Assembly: GCA_963808165.1 (NCBI GenBank)
Contig: CAWEET010000008.1
Span: forward strand, 59,405-123,404
Reading direction: 5' to 3'
Origin: Thiosocius sp963808165
Lineage (GTDB): Bacteria; Pseudomonadota; Gammaproteobacteria; Chromatiales; Chromatiaceae
Length of the DNA stretch: 64,000 nucleotides
Shown here piece after piece: positions 7,425 through 15,188 of the stretch. Every line of letters begins with the position of its first letter. Within the stretch, counting starts at the first letter, position 1. A program made the position numbers and the translations under genes. The notes beneath the pieces were generated by a model that did no database searches, had not been told where the DNA came from, and saw only the letters and a program-made list of their open reading frames with translations.

Positions 7425-8735
7425 GTGAACCCTGTCAAAGTCGGCCTGCTGGGCCTCGGGACCGTAGGTGGCGGCACCCTCAACGTACTGGTGAGAAACG
7501 CCGCCGAGATCGCCCGTCGTGCCGGTCGCGGCATCGTCGTCGCACATGCTGCGGCGCGCGAATACAATGCCGAGGGGCTGGAGGGTCTCGACAAGGTCGA
7601 GCTTGTCGATGACGCCTTCGCCGTGGTGAACAACCCGGATATCGACATCGTCGTCGAATTGATCGGGGGTTACTCGCCGGCACGCGAACTGGTGTTGCAG
7701 GCCATCGAAAACGGCAAACACGTGGTTACTGCGAACAAGGCCCTGATCGCCCTTCATGGCAACGAGATCTTCGAGGCCGCGCAGAACCGGGGCGTGACGG
7801 TTGCCTTCGAGGCGGCCGTAGCCGGCGGTATTCCGATCATCAAGGCATTGCGCGAAGGATTGGCTGCCAATCACATCGATTGGATTGCGGGGATCATCAA
7901 CGGCACGGGCAACTTCATCCTCACCGAGATGAAAGACAAGGGCCGCGACTTCGCCGAGGTGCTCGCCGAGGCGCAGGCGCTCGGTTATGCCGAGGCCGAT
8001 CCGACCTTCGACGTCGAGGGTATTGATGCGGCGCACAAGCTGACGATTCTGGCGTCACTGGCGTTCGGGATCCCGTTGCAGTTCGACAAGTGCTACACCG
8101 AGGGTATCAGCCGGATCGAGCCGCAGGATGTGACCTACGCCGAGCAGTTCGGCTATCGGATCAAGCATCTGGGTATAACCCGGCGCACCGAAAATGGCAT
8201 CGAGTTGCGCGTGCACCCGACGTTGATCCCCAGGCGTCGTCTGATCGCAAACGTGGACGGAGTGATGAATGCGGTGCTGGTCAAGGGAGATGCGGTCGGT
8301 CCCACACTCTATTATGGCGCCGGAGCCGGATCGCTACCGACCGCCTCCGCCGTGGTTGCCGATATCATCGACGTGACCCGCACGCTGACCACGGATTCCG
8401 AGAACCGGGTGCCGCACCTGGCGTTCCAGCCGGGCGAACTCTCTGATATGTCGGTGCTGCCGATGCAGGAGGTCGAGACGGCCTACTATTTGCGCATGAC
8501 GGCCGTCGATCAGCCAGGCGTGGTTGCCGGGGTGGCCGGGATCCTTGCCGATGGCGGTATCAGCATCGAGGCGATGCAGCAGATACAGCCGCCCGAGGGC
8601 GAGACGGAGGTGCCATTGGTGATGCTGACCCATCGGGTGCGCGAGCGACAGATGAACGAGGCAATCGCCGCGATCGAGGCGCTGGATACGATTCGCGGTA
8701 ATGTGACCAGGATTCGCGTCGAGAGTCTCGAATGA
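7425..8735 (+). CDS. hom: Homoserine dehydrogenase
   Basis: 436 residues catalysing NAD(P)H-dependent reduction of aspartate semialdehyde to homoserine in threonine/methionine synthesis. The N-terminal Rossmann segment has GLLGLGTVGGGTL; the central catalytic domain has GIINGTGNFILTEM and EAQALGYAEADPTFDVEGID, both family hallmarks. A C-terminal ACT domain (about residues 350-430, YYLRMTAVDQPGVVAGVAG) suggests threonine feedback regulation, as in other monofunctional enzymes of this length. Starts with GTG at 7425 behind GGGAGA. It is not fused to aspartokinase. Confidence 0.96.
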   Translation: MNPVKVGLLGLGTVGGGTLNVLVRNAAEIARRAGRGIVVAHAAAREYNAEGLEGLDKVELVDDAFAVVNNPDIDIVVELIGGYSPARELVLQAIENGKHVVTANKALIALHGNEIFEAAQNRGVTVAFEAAVAGGIPIIKALREGLAANHIDWIAGIINGTGNFILTEMKDKGRDFAEVLAEAQALGYAEADPTFDVEGIDAAHKLTILASLAFGIPLQFDKCYTEGISRIEPQDVTYAEQFGYRIKHLGITRRTENGIELRVHPTLIPRRRLIANVDGVMNAVLVKGDAVGPTLYYGAGAGSLPTASAVVADIIDVTRTLTTDSENRVPHLAFQPGELSDMSVLPMQEVETAYYLRMTAVDQPGVVAGVAGILADGGISIEAMQQIQPPEGETEVPLVMLTHRVRERQMNEAIAAIEALDTIRGNVTRIRVESLE

Positions 8736-8739
8736 GATG

Positions 8740-8766
8740 TCCGGCAGGCCGGTTCCGTCTGCCGGA
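8740..8766 (+). other. Stem-loop after hom
   Basis: TCCGGCAG (8740-8747) and CTGCCGGA (8759-8766) form a perfect 8-bp stem with an 11-nt loop just after the hom stop codon. No T tract follows, so it is a poor intrinsic terminator and may instead shape the transcript between hom and thrC. Confidence 0.4.
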
Positions 8767-8913
8767 AGCCCTTTGGGCATGGTCCACTAGATCGCTCGTT
8801 AAGTAACTGCCATTGGGGTTAAGCTGCTGTTTCCGATGGTAGGTGGCCCCGGCCGGCGATAGCCTGCGAGGCGAAGCCCGCACTAAACAGACAATTTTGC
8901 CAGAGACAGAAAC

Positions 8914-10056
8914 ATGCCTTTCAGACCGCGTTATATCGGACTCATCGACAAGTATCGAGATCGCCTCCCGGTGCATGACGACACCCGCATCATCAGTCTC
9001 GGCGAGGGCAACACCCCGCTGATTCGTCTGAACAATATTCCGCGTAGTCTCGGCAAGGAAGTCGATATCTACGTTAAGTACGAGGGGCTGAACCCGACCG
9101 GTTCGTTCAAGGACCGGGGTATGACCTTGGCTGTGACCAAGGCTATCGAGGAAGGCAGTCGGGCGATCATCTGTGCTTCCACCGGCAACACTTCTGCCGC
9201 GGCTGCTGCCTATGCCGCGCGCGCCGGTATTACCGCCTTCGTGCTCATCCCGGACGGCAAGATCGCGATGGGGAAGCTCGCGCAGGCGATGATGTATGGG
9301 GCGGTCACCATCCAGATCAAGGGAAATTTCGACGACGGCATGCAGTTGGTCAAGGAGATGGTGGAGCACGCGCCAGTGACCATCGTGAACTCGATCAACC
9401 CTTATCGCCTGCAGGGGCAGAAGACCGCGGCGTTCGAGATCGTCGAAGAACTCGGAAGGGCGCCGGACTACCATTGCCTGCCGGTGGGTAACGCCGGCAA
9501 CATTACTGCACACTGGATAGGCTACAGCGAATATGCCCATCAGTCGGGTGGGATCGTGACCGAGGCCTGCAGCAGCTGCGACGGTCATTGCCCCTACGGA
9601 GGTGGTGGCATCGTCGGCAGTCGGCCGACGATGGTCGGCTATCAGGCGTCGGGCTCGGCTCCGTTCTTGCGCGGTGGGCCGGTCGAGAACCCAGACACGG
9701 TGGCGACCGCGATCCGCATCGGCAACCCGCAGTCATGGGACAATGCCTGGACGGTGCAGAAGGAGTCCGGTGGCTGGTTCGACGAGTGCAGTGACGAGGA
9801 GATTCTCGCTGCGCAGAAGCTGTTGGCCGAAAGCGAGGGTGTGTTCTGCGAACCTGCCTCGGCTGCCTCTCTGGCAGGCGCAATGCGGGACGTGTTGAAC
9901 GGCAAGATCCCCGAGGGCAGCAGCATTGTCTGTACGCTCACCGGCAATGGCCTGAAGGATCCGGATACGGCGATCAAGCAGTCGACGGCTCCCGTTATCA
10001 CCACCGAGGCGCGCCTTGAGGAAGTGAAGGCCGCAATCCTAGAGAATATGGAGTAG
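8914..10056 (+). CDS. thrC: Threonine synthase, with a cysteine-bearing insertion
   Basis: 380-residue PLP enzyme converting O-phosphohomoserine to threonine. The PLP lysine is K66 in GSFKDRGM, followed by the ASTGNTSAAAAAYAARAG phosphate-binding region and VGNAGNITAHWIGY. Between EYA and RPTMVGYQASGSAPF there are about 29 residues, whereas I expect about 10 in close relatives. The extra stretch includes C219-x2-C222-x3-C226 (TEACSSCDGHC) followed by a glycine run. The reading frame is intact on both sides, so this is a real in-frame insertion. The gene follows hom after 178 bp and completes the homoserine-to-threonine route. Confidence 0.95.
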   Translation: MPFRPRYIGLIDKYRDRLPVHDDTRIISLGEGNTPLIRLNNIPRSLGKEVDIYVKYEGLNPTGSFKDRGMTLAVTKAIEEGSRAIICASTGNTSAAAAAYAARAGITAFVLIPDGKIAMGKLAQAMMYGAVTIQIKGNFDDGMQLVKEMVEHAPVTIVNSINPYRLQGQKTAAFEIVEELGRAPDYHCLPVGNAGNITAHWIGYSEYAHQSGGIVTEACSSCDGHCPYGGGGIVGSRPTMVGYQASGSAPFLRGGPVENPDTVATAIRIGNPQSWDNAWTVQKESGGWFDECSDEEILAAQKLLAESEGVFCEPASAASLAGAMRDVLNGKIPEGSSIVCTLTGNGLKDPDTAIKQSTAPVITTEARLEEVKAAILENME

Positions 10057-10108
10057 TGGTCTGCGGGACGCACAGCGCCGCTACCGCACGCCCCTGACAA
10101 CTCATCAG

Positions 10109-11044
10109 TTGATTCGCCACCTCCTGGTTCCCGGTCTGTTCGGAGCGGCGCGACAGGGCGACGAAGATCTGCTCATCCCGCGTTTACCCCGTCTGGAGAA
10201 AATTCTGGCACGGGCCGACCGGCAGCCCGGTGCCGTCGGTTACGTGCAGACGGCGTTCGCGTTGTTCGGACAAGCGGCCGAACCCGGCGCCGACCTGCCC
10301 ACCGCACCCTTGTGTTACGCGCAGGAGACGCAGACGACCCCGAGCGGCTGGTGGATGCATGCAGACCCCGTGCACCTGCGACCGGATCAGGATCGACTGA
10401 TCCTGTTCGACGGCCGCATGCTCGAGATCGGCGCCTCCGAGGCGGAGGATTGCGTGGCGGCGTTCAATGCGCACTTCGCTGGCGAGGGGCTGCAGTTGCT
10501 GGCAGCACAGCCAACACGCTGGTACCTGAAGCTTGCCGCGCCACCCGGGGTCGTGACCACCCCTTTGAACGACGTGACGGGCCGCAACGTCAACCATTTT
10601 CTGCCCCGGGGTGAGCGCCAATCCTATTGGTGTCGGTTGTTAAACGAGGTGCAGATGCTGTTTCATCATCTGAGCGTCAACCAGCAGCGCGAGGCGCGCG
10701 GGGTGGCCCCGATCAATGGGCTTTGGTTGAGCGGTGCCGGTCAGTTTCCCGCGCGCGGTCAAACCTCGATCCGCCAGGTCAGCGCTGGCGATCTGTTGAT
10801 ATCGGCGCTGGCCGCGAACGCGGATATCGCCGGTGATGACGAGTTGATGGTCGAACTGGCGCCCCGACGGGCGTCGCAGGATGCGGATAGGCAGGCCTGG
10901 GTCGATGCGCTGGAGGTTCTCGAACAGAAGGTGCCCGACGTCGCGTGCAGCCTTTATCCCTGCGATGGTGAGAGTTTTCTATGGCGACCGGGAATGCGGC
11001 GGCGCCTGTGGCGCCGCATCAGGCCGTTTGCCGCGTATTGTTGA
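10109..11044 (+). CDS. RpfE / phosphoglycerate-mutase-like protein of unproven function
   Basis: 311 residues, intact frame from a TTG at 10109; the frame is open further upstream but I see no better start and no clear ribosome-binding site. It resembles the family often annotated as cofactor-independent phosphoglycerate mutase or RpfE-type regulatory protein that follows hom-thrC in beta- and gammaproteobacteria. I see segments such as RWYLKL, LNEVQMLFH and PINGLWLSGAG that are characteristic of that family, but not a convincing set of metal-binding Asp/His residues or the catalytic serine of true phosphoglycerate mutases. Its enzymatic role is therefore doubtful. Context links it to the threonine genes. 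Confidence 0.65.
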   Translation: MIRHLLVPGLFGAARQGDEDLLIPRLPRLEKILARADRQPGAVGYVQTAFALFGQAAEPGADLPTAPLCYAQETQTTPSGWWMHADPVHLRPDQDRLILFDGRMLEIGASEAEDCVAAFNAHFAGEGLQLLAAQPTRWYLKLAAPPGVVTTPLNDVTGRNVNHFLPRGERQSYWCRLLNEVQMLFHHLSVNQQREARGVAPINGLWLSGAGQFPARGQTSIRQVSAGDLLISALAANADIAGDDELMVELAPRRASQDADRQAWVDALEVLEQKVPDVACSLYPCDGESFLWRPGMRRRLWRRIRPFAAYC

Positions 11045-11077
11045 GTGTCGCCGGCTGCATCGCTGCACGCACGGCAT

Positions 11078-12085
11078 TCAGACCTTGTAGTAGCCGCGGT
11101 ACCAGGCGACGAAATTGGCGACACCTTCCTCGACCGAGGTGGCCGGTTTGTAGCCCAGATCGGCGACCAGATCGTCCACGTTCGCGTAGGTGTCCGGTAC
11201 GTCGCCGGGCTGTAACGGCAGCAGATTCTTTTCTGCAGACATGCCGAGGCATTTCTCCAGTGTCTCGATGTAGTGCATCAGCTCGACCGGGTTGTTGTTG
11301 CCGATGTTGTACAAACGATACGGAGCCCGGCTGGTTGCCGAATCCGGCTGATCGCCATTCCAGTCGGGGTTGGCTGCCGCAGGCCGGTCCAGCACGCGTA
11401 TCACGCCCTCCACGATATCGTCGATGTAGGTGAAGTCGCGACGGTGTTTGCCGTAGTTGAACACCGGAATGGGTTCCCCGGCGAGTATGTTCTTCGTAAA
11501 CTTGAACAGCGCCATATCGGGGCGGCCCCAGGGCCCGTAAACGGTGAAGAAGCGCATACCGGTGGTCGGTATGTCGTACAGGTGACTGTAGGTGTGCGCC
11601 ATCAGCTCGTTGGCCTTCTTCGTGGCCGCGTACAGACTCACCGGGTGGTCCACATTGTCGTGGACCGAGAATGGCATGTTGGTGTTGGAGCCATAAACTG
11701 AACTGGACGAGGCATACACGAGGTGCTCGACCTCGTGGTTGCGGCAGCCCTGCAGTATGTTGCCGAATCCGACCAGATTGCTGTCGACATAGGCGTCGGG
11801 ATTCTCGATCGAGTAGCGCACGCCCGCCTGCGCGGCGAGGTTGATCACGCGCTGCGGCCGGTGTTTCGCGAAGATCTCTTGCATCGCGGCCCGGTCCTCG
11901 ATTCGCGCCCGGATGTCGGTATAAGCGCGGTAGTCGAGCGTGCGCGCAAGGCGGGCTTGCTTGAGCGACACCGCATAGTAGGGATCGAGACAGTCGACGC
12001 CGATGACCTCATCGCCGCGCTCCAGGAGTCGCAGGGAAAGCGCCGAGCCGATGAAGCCGGCGCTTCCGGTTATCAATACCCGCAT
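11078..12085 (-). CDS. NAD-dependent nucleotide-sugar epimerase (UDP-glucuronate 4-epimerase type)
   Basis: 335-residue extended short-chain dehydrogenase. GSAGFIGS at residues 7-14 is the NAD-binding glycine motif; ASSSSVYG and SLYAATKKANE supply the catalytic Ser and the YxxxK pair; the FTVYGPWGRPDMALFKF segment is typical of UDP-glucuronate 4-epimerases (CapI type). It would convert UDP-glucuronate to UDP-galacturonate, or the N-acetylated equivalents made by its neighbour, for exopolysaccharide synthesis. It follows the 6-dehydrogenase gene by 22 bp on the same strand, so the two are probably co-transcribed. Substrate is inferred. Confidence 0.87.
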   Translation of the reverse strand: MRVLITGSAGFIGSALSLRLLERGDEVIGVDCLDPYYAVSLKQARLARTLDYRAYTDIRARIEDRAAMQEIFAKHRPQRVINLAAQAGVRYSIENPDAYVDSNLVGFGNILQGCRNHEVEHLVYASSSSVYGSNTNMPFSVHDNVDHPVSLYAATKKANELMAHTYSHLYDIPTTGMRFFTVYGPWGRPDMALFKFTKNILAGEPIPVFNYGKHRRDFTYIDDIVEGVIRVLDRPAAANPDWNGDQPDSATSRAPYRLYNIGNNNPVELMHYIETLEKCLGMSAEKNLLPLQPGDVPDTYANVDDLVADLGYKPATSVEEGVANFVAWYRGYYKV

Positions 12086-12107
12086 GGGACGGTTTCCATT
12101 GTTGTTA

Positions 12108-13379
12108 CTACAGCCGGCCGTCGGTCGCGGAGCCGGGGAAGAGGTACTTCACATCGTAAAGTACCGCACCGGGAACCCCGAACTCGCGGATCTGGTCGGC
12201 GCCGAGTACGGCGAACTGGCGGTGGGCGACGGCCAGTATCATGGAGTCGTATACGCCGGATTCGGGTTGGGGAATCGGTTGGATGCCGTACTCATGCTCG
12301 GCCTCGGCGGCGTTCACCCAAGGGTCCCACACGTCTACCTGGATGCCATAACTCTCGAGTTCGTCGACGATGTCGGTGACGCGCGTGTTGCGCAGGTCGG
12401 GGCAGTTTTCCTTGAAGGTGAGACCCAAGATGAGGGTGCGACCGCCGTTGACCCTGAGGCCGCGCTTGAGCATCAGTTTGACTACACTGCCCGCGACATG
12501 TGATCCCATGCCGTCGTTGATCCGGCGGCCCGCGAGGATCATCGCCGGGTGATAACCGATCGCCTGTGCCTTGTGGGTCAGGTAATAGGGGTCGACTCCG
12601 ATACAATGGCCACCGACCAGGCCGGGCCGGAAGGGCAGAAAGTTCCATTTGGTCCCGGCAGCCTTCAGAACCTCCTCGGTATCTATGCCGAGCTGGCCGA
12701 AAATCAGAGAGAGCTCGTTGATCAGCGCAATATTGACGTCGCGCTGGGTGTTCTCGATCACCTTGGCCGCCTCGGCGACCTTGATGCTGCTGGCCTTGTG
12801 GGTCCCCGCGACGATGATGCTGGCATACAGCGCATCGACGAAATCCGCAATCTCCGGCGTCGAGCCGGAGGTTACCTTTTTTATCGTCGTGACCCGGTGT
12901 TCCCGATCACCCGGGTTGATACGCTCTGGGCTGTAGCCGGCAAAGAAATCCCGATTGAACTTCAGCCCGGAAACCTCCTCGATGACGGGTATACAGTCTT
13001 CTTCGGTGGCACCGGGGTAGACTGTGGATTCAAAAATGACCACATCACCCTTGCCGATCGCTTGTCCGACCGTCTGGCTGGCAGAAATCAGCGGTCGTAG
13101 GTCAGGGTTTTTGTACTCGTCGATCGGTGTGGGCACCGTGACGATGAACACATTGCTGTCGCGCAGATCTTCCAGCCGGTCCGTGAAGGTCATGGCGACG
13201 CCGGCCAGTTCCCCGGACTCGACCTCTAAAGAACTGTCCTTGCCTTGCCGCAATTCAGTAATACGAGGGACACTGATATCGTAACCGGTCACGGCGAACT
13301 TCTTCGCGAACTCCACCGCGAGCGGCAGGCCCACGTACCCTAGCCCGATGACAGCGATCTTTGCGTTTTTGATATCCAT
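12108..13379 (-). CDS. UDP-N-acetylhexosamine 6-dehydrogenase (TviB/WbpO family)
   Basis: 423-residue nucleotide-sugar dehydrogenase oxidising the C6 hydroxyl of a UDP-sugar in two NAD-dependent steps to the uronate. Seen: N-terminal Rossmann motif GLGYVGLPLAVEFAK, the STVYPGATEE segment, the catalytic cysteine in VGGHCIGVDPYYLT, and the C-terminal NDP-sugar-binding LGLTFKENCPDLRNT. These fit the TviB/VipA branch, which uses UDP-GlcNAc or UDP-GalNAc, better than UDP-glucose 6-dehydrogenase (Ugd). It is divergent from the exopolysaccharide glycosyltransferase and upstream of the epimerase, so both likely supply activated sugars to that pathway. Confidence 0.88.
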   Translation of the reverse strand: MDIKNAKIAVIGLGYVGLPLAVEFAKKFAVTGYDISVPRITELRQGKDSSLEVESGELAGVAMTFTDRLEDLRDSNVFIVTVPTPIDEYKNPDLRPLISASQTVGQAIGKGDVVIFESTVYPGATEEDCIPVIEEVSGLKFNRDFFAGYSPERINPGDREHRVTTIKKVTSGSTPEIADFVDALYASIIVAGTHKASSIKVAEAAKVIENTQRDVNIALINELSLIFGQLGIDTEEVLKAAGTKWNFLPFRPGLVGGHCIGVDPYYLTHKAQAIGYHPAMILAGRRINDGMGSHVAGSVVKLMLKRGLRVNGGRTLILGLTFKENCPDLRNTRVTDIVDELESYGIQVDVWDPWVNAAEAEHEYGIQPIPQPESGVYDSMILAVAHRQFAVLGADQIREFGVPGAVLYDVKYLFPGSATDGRL

Positions 13380-13577
13380 TGCGGAGAAAAACCTTCCTAA
13401 AACATACTACTGGGCAACGCCGCCCGCGCCGCGGATGATACCCCTCTTGAGATCGTGAGGCGAGGACGCGCATAGATTGGTTGAACCGATGATGAGAATT
13501 CCGAATATTCAGTTGATAAACCGGTGCCGGTTTGCCAGTCTCGACGCCGTCGATCACCCCGAGGATTGTGTGCGCCC

Positions 13578-14963
13578 ATGATGATCCGCCTGTTCGGCCA
13601 CTACGTCTCCAAGCTCTACCTTCTGCTCGGGGTCATAGAGTTCTTGGTGGCGTTTTTTTCGCTGCTGGCCGGGTATTACATGCGGTTTGCGCATCGTGGT
13701 CCGGATTTTGCGGAAGTGCCGGAGGCGTTAGGTTATACCGCGCTGGCGTATGCGGTCTCGATGATCATTTCGATGATGTCGGTCGGCATGTATCAGCGTG
13801 GTCTGCCGTTCAGCGCCGGACTGCTGGTCCGCATCGGATTGAGCTTCCTGATTGCCAGCGTCGCGATGAGTGTCGTGTTCTACCTTTTTCCGGACCTGGT
13901 CGTCGGGCGCGGCGTGATGGCCTACGCGATGCTGTTCACCTTGGTCGGGGTGGTCGGTCTGCGCAGTCTTTTCGTGCGCCTTACCGAGAGTGAGTCCCAA
14001 TCGACGAACGTTCTGGTACTCGGCACCGGGCGCCAGGCAAAGATGATCGCCGACCTGGAACCGCGGCAGCCGGGTTTTCGCGTAGTGGGCTACATTCCAG
14101 TCAACGAACAGGAGATAGAGATCCCGACCAGTCGCTGGCTATCGCATGATCGTCGCCTGATGGACATCGTTCTGGCACACCAGGTGGATGAGATCGTCGT
14201 TGCGCCGGACGATCGTCGCTTGCGACTGCCGGTCGATCAAATCCTCGATTGCAAGATGTCGGGCACGATGGTTCTGGATCTGCTCAGTTTCTTCGAAAAG
14301 GAGACATCGCGCATCAAGCTGGATGTCCTGCATCCAAGCTGGATCTTTTTCTCCGACGGGTTTCGTCTGAGCGGCCTAGCGCAGAAGCGCGGACTCGATA
14401 TTCTGGCGGGCGCGAGCATCTTCCTGCTGACCTGGCCACTGATGTTTCTGGTCGCGCTGGCGATCCTGATCGAGAGCAGGGGTAGGGGGCCGATCCTGTT
14501 CCATCAGGTCCGTGTCGGACTCAATGGTGAGAAGTTCCGGGTGCACAAGTTCCGCAGTATGCGCACCGATGCCGAGGCCGATGGCGTAGCGCGATGGGCT
14601 ACCAAGGGCGATGATCGGATCACTCGCGTCGGTGCTGTGATTCGCAAGACCCGTCTGGACGAACTGCCCCAGGTGTTCAATGTGCTGCTGGGTGAAATGA
14701 GTCTGGTCGGGCCGAGGCCGGAACGGCCGGAGTTCGTCGAAGAACTGACCAAAGAGATCCCTTTCTACGCCGAACGCCACCGTGTCAAACCCGGACTGAC
14801 CGGCTGGGCGCAGTTGTCCTACTCCTATGGCGCCACGACCGAAGATGCCCGCAACAAGCTGGAGTTCGATCTTTATTACGTCAAGAATGCCAGCGCCTTC
14901 CTCGATCTCATCATTCTGCTCGAGACCGTCGAGGTGGTTGTTTGGGGCAAAGGTGCGCATTAG
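13578..14963 (+). CDS. PEP-CTERM/XrtA-system polyprenyl sugar transferase (TIGR03013 type)
   Basis: 461-residue initiating glycosyltransferase that loads the first sugar phosphate onto undecaprenyl phosphate. N-terminal membrane helices span about residues 10-130. A nucleotide-binding-like domain follows (LVLGTGRQAKMIADL), then the bacterial sugar-transferase domain with KFRSMRTDAE, TRLDELPQVFNVLLGEMSLV and GPRPERPEF. The layout fits the EpsB-like transferases of PEP-CTERM/exosortase loci, and prsK-prsR-prsT follow directly. Start taken as ATG 13578, with ATG 13581 equally possible. The 198 bp before it separate it from the divergent dehydrogenase; I see no convincing promoter there. Confidence 0.9.
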   Translation: MMIRLFGHYVSKLYLLLGVIEFLVAFFSLLAGYYMRFAHRGPDFAEVPEALGYTALAYAVSMIISMMSVGMYQRGLPFSAGLLVRIGLSFLIASVAMSVVFYLFPDLVVGRGVMAYAMLFTLVGVVGLRSLFVRLTESESQSTNVLVLGTGRQAKMIADLEPRQPGFRVVGYIPVNEQEIEIPTSRWLSHDRRLMDIVLAHQVDEIVVAPDDRRLRLPVDQILDCKMSGTMVLDLLSFFEKETSRIKLDVLHPSWIFFSDGFRLSGLAQKRGLDILAGASIFLLTWPLMFLVALAILIESRGRGPILFHQVRVGLNGEKFRVHKFRSMRTDAEADGVARWATKGDDRITRVGAVIRKTRLDELPQVFNVLLGEMSLVGPRPERPEFVEELTKEIPFYAERHRVKPGLTGWAQLSYSYGATTEDARNKLEFDLYYVKNASAFLDLIILLETVEVVVWGKGAH

Positions 14964-15188
14964 GGCCTGTTGAGACTATGCGGATGCCCAGCGCTGGCTC
15001 TCCAATCAGGCCATTTTTCTCCCTGAACGCGTTGAACTTTCGCTCATGAACCACAGGTACACGGCGCCCAGTGCGCCTTGTCTGGTGAAAAGATGCTCTC
15101 CTTCGATGAATATCCGCATCGTGTCAACCGATTCTAGCCCGGGTGCTTGCCACGCCATGACACGCCTCCATCGACTGAGCGGTGAGGG
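14964..15188. other. Intergenic 225 bp with no recognisable gene
   Basis: The stretch between the sugar transferase and prsK holds a minus-strand open frame (ending at 15006) and short plus-strand frames, none of which resembles a known protein or has a good ribosome-binding site. I could not identify insertion-sequence ends or a promoter. Confidence 0.4.

Noticed and set aside
8800..8913. c-di-GMP riboswitch-like segment before thrC (CCGATGGTAGGTGG)
   Set aside because: The paired helices and conserved A-rich junction of a GEMM riboswitch are not present; only a short string looks similar.
13515..13560. Possible sigma54 promoter before the sugar transferase (GGTGCCGGTTTGCC)
   Set aside because: The GG and GC are 9 bp apart rather than 10, and the flanking bases do not fit the consensus.
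14964..15010. Possible insertion-sequence end (GGGCCTGTTGAGAC) after the sugar transferase
   Set aside because: No matching inverted end, target duplication or transposase remnant could be found nearby.
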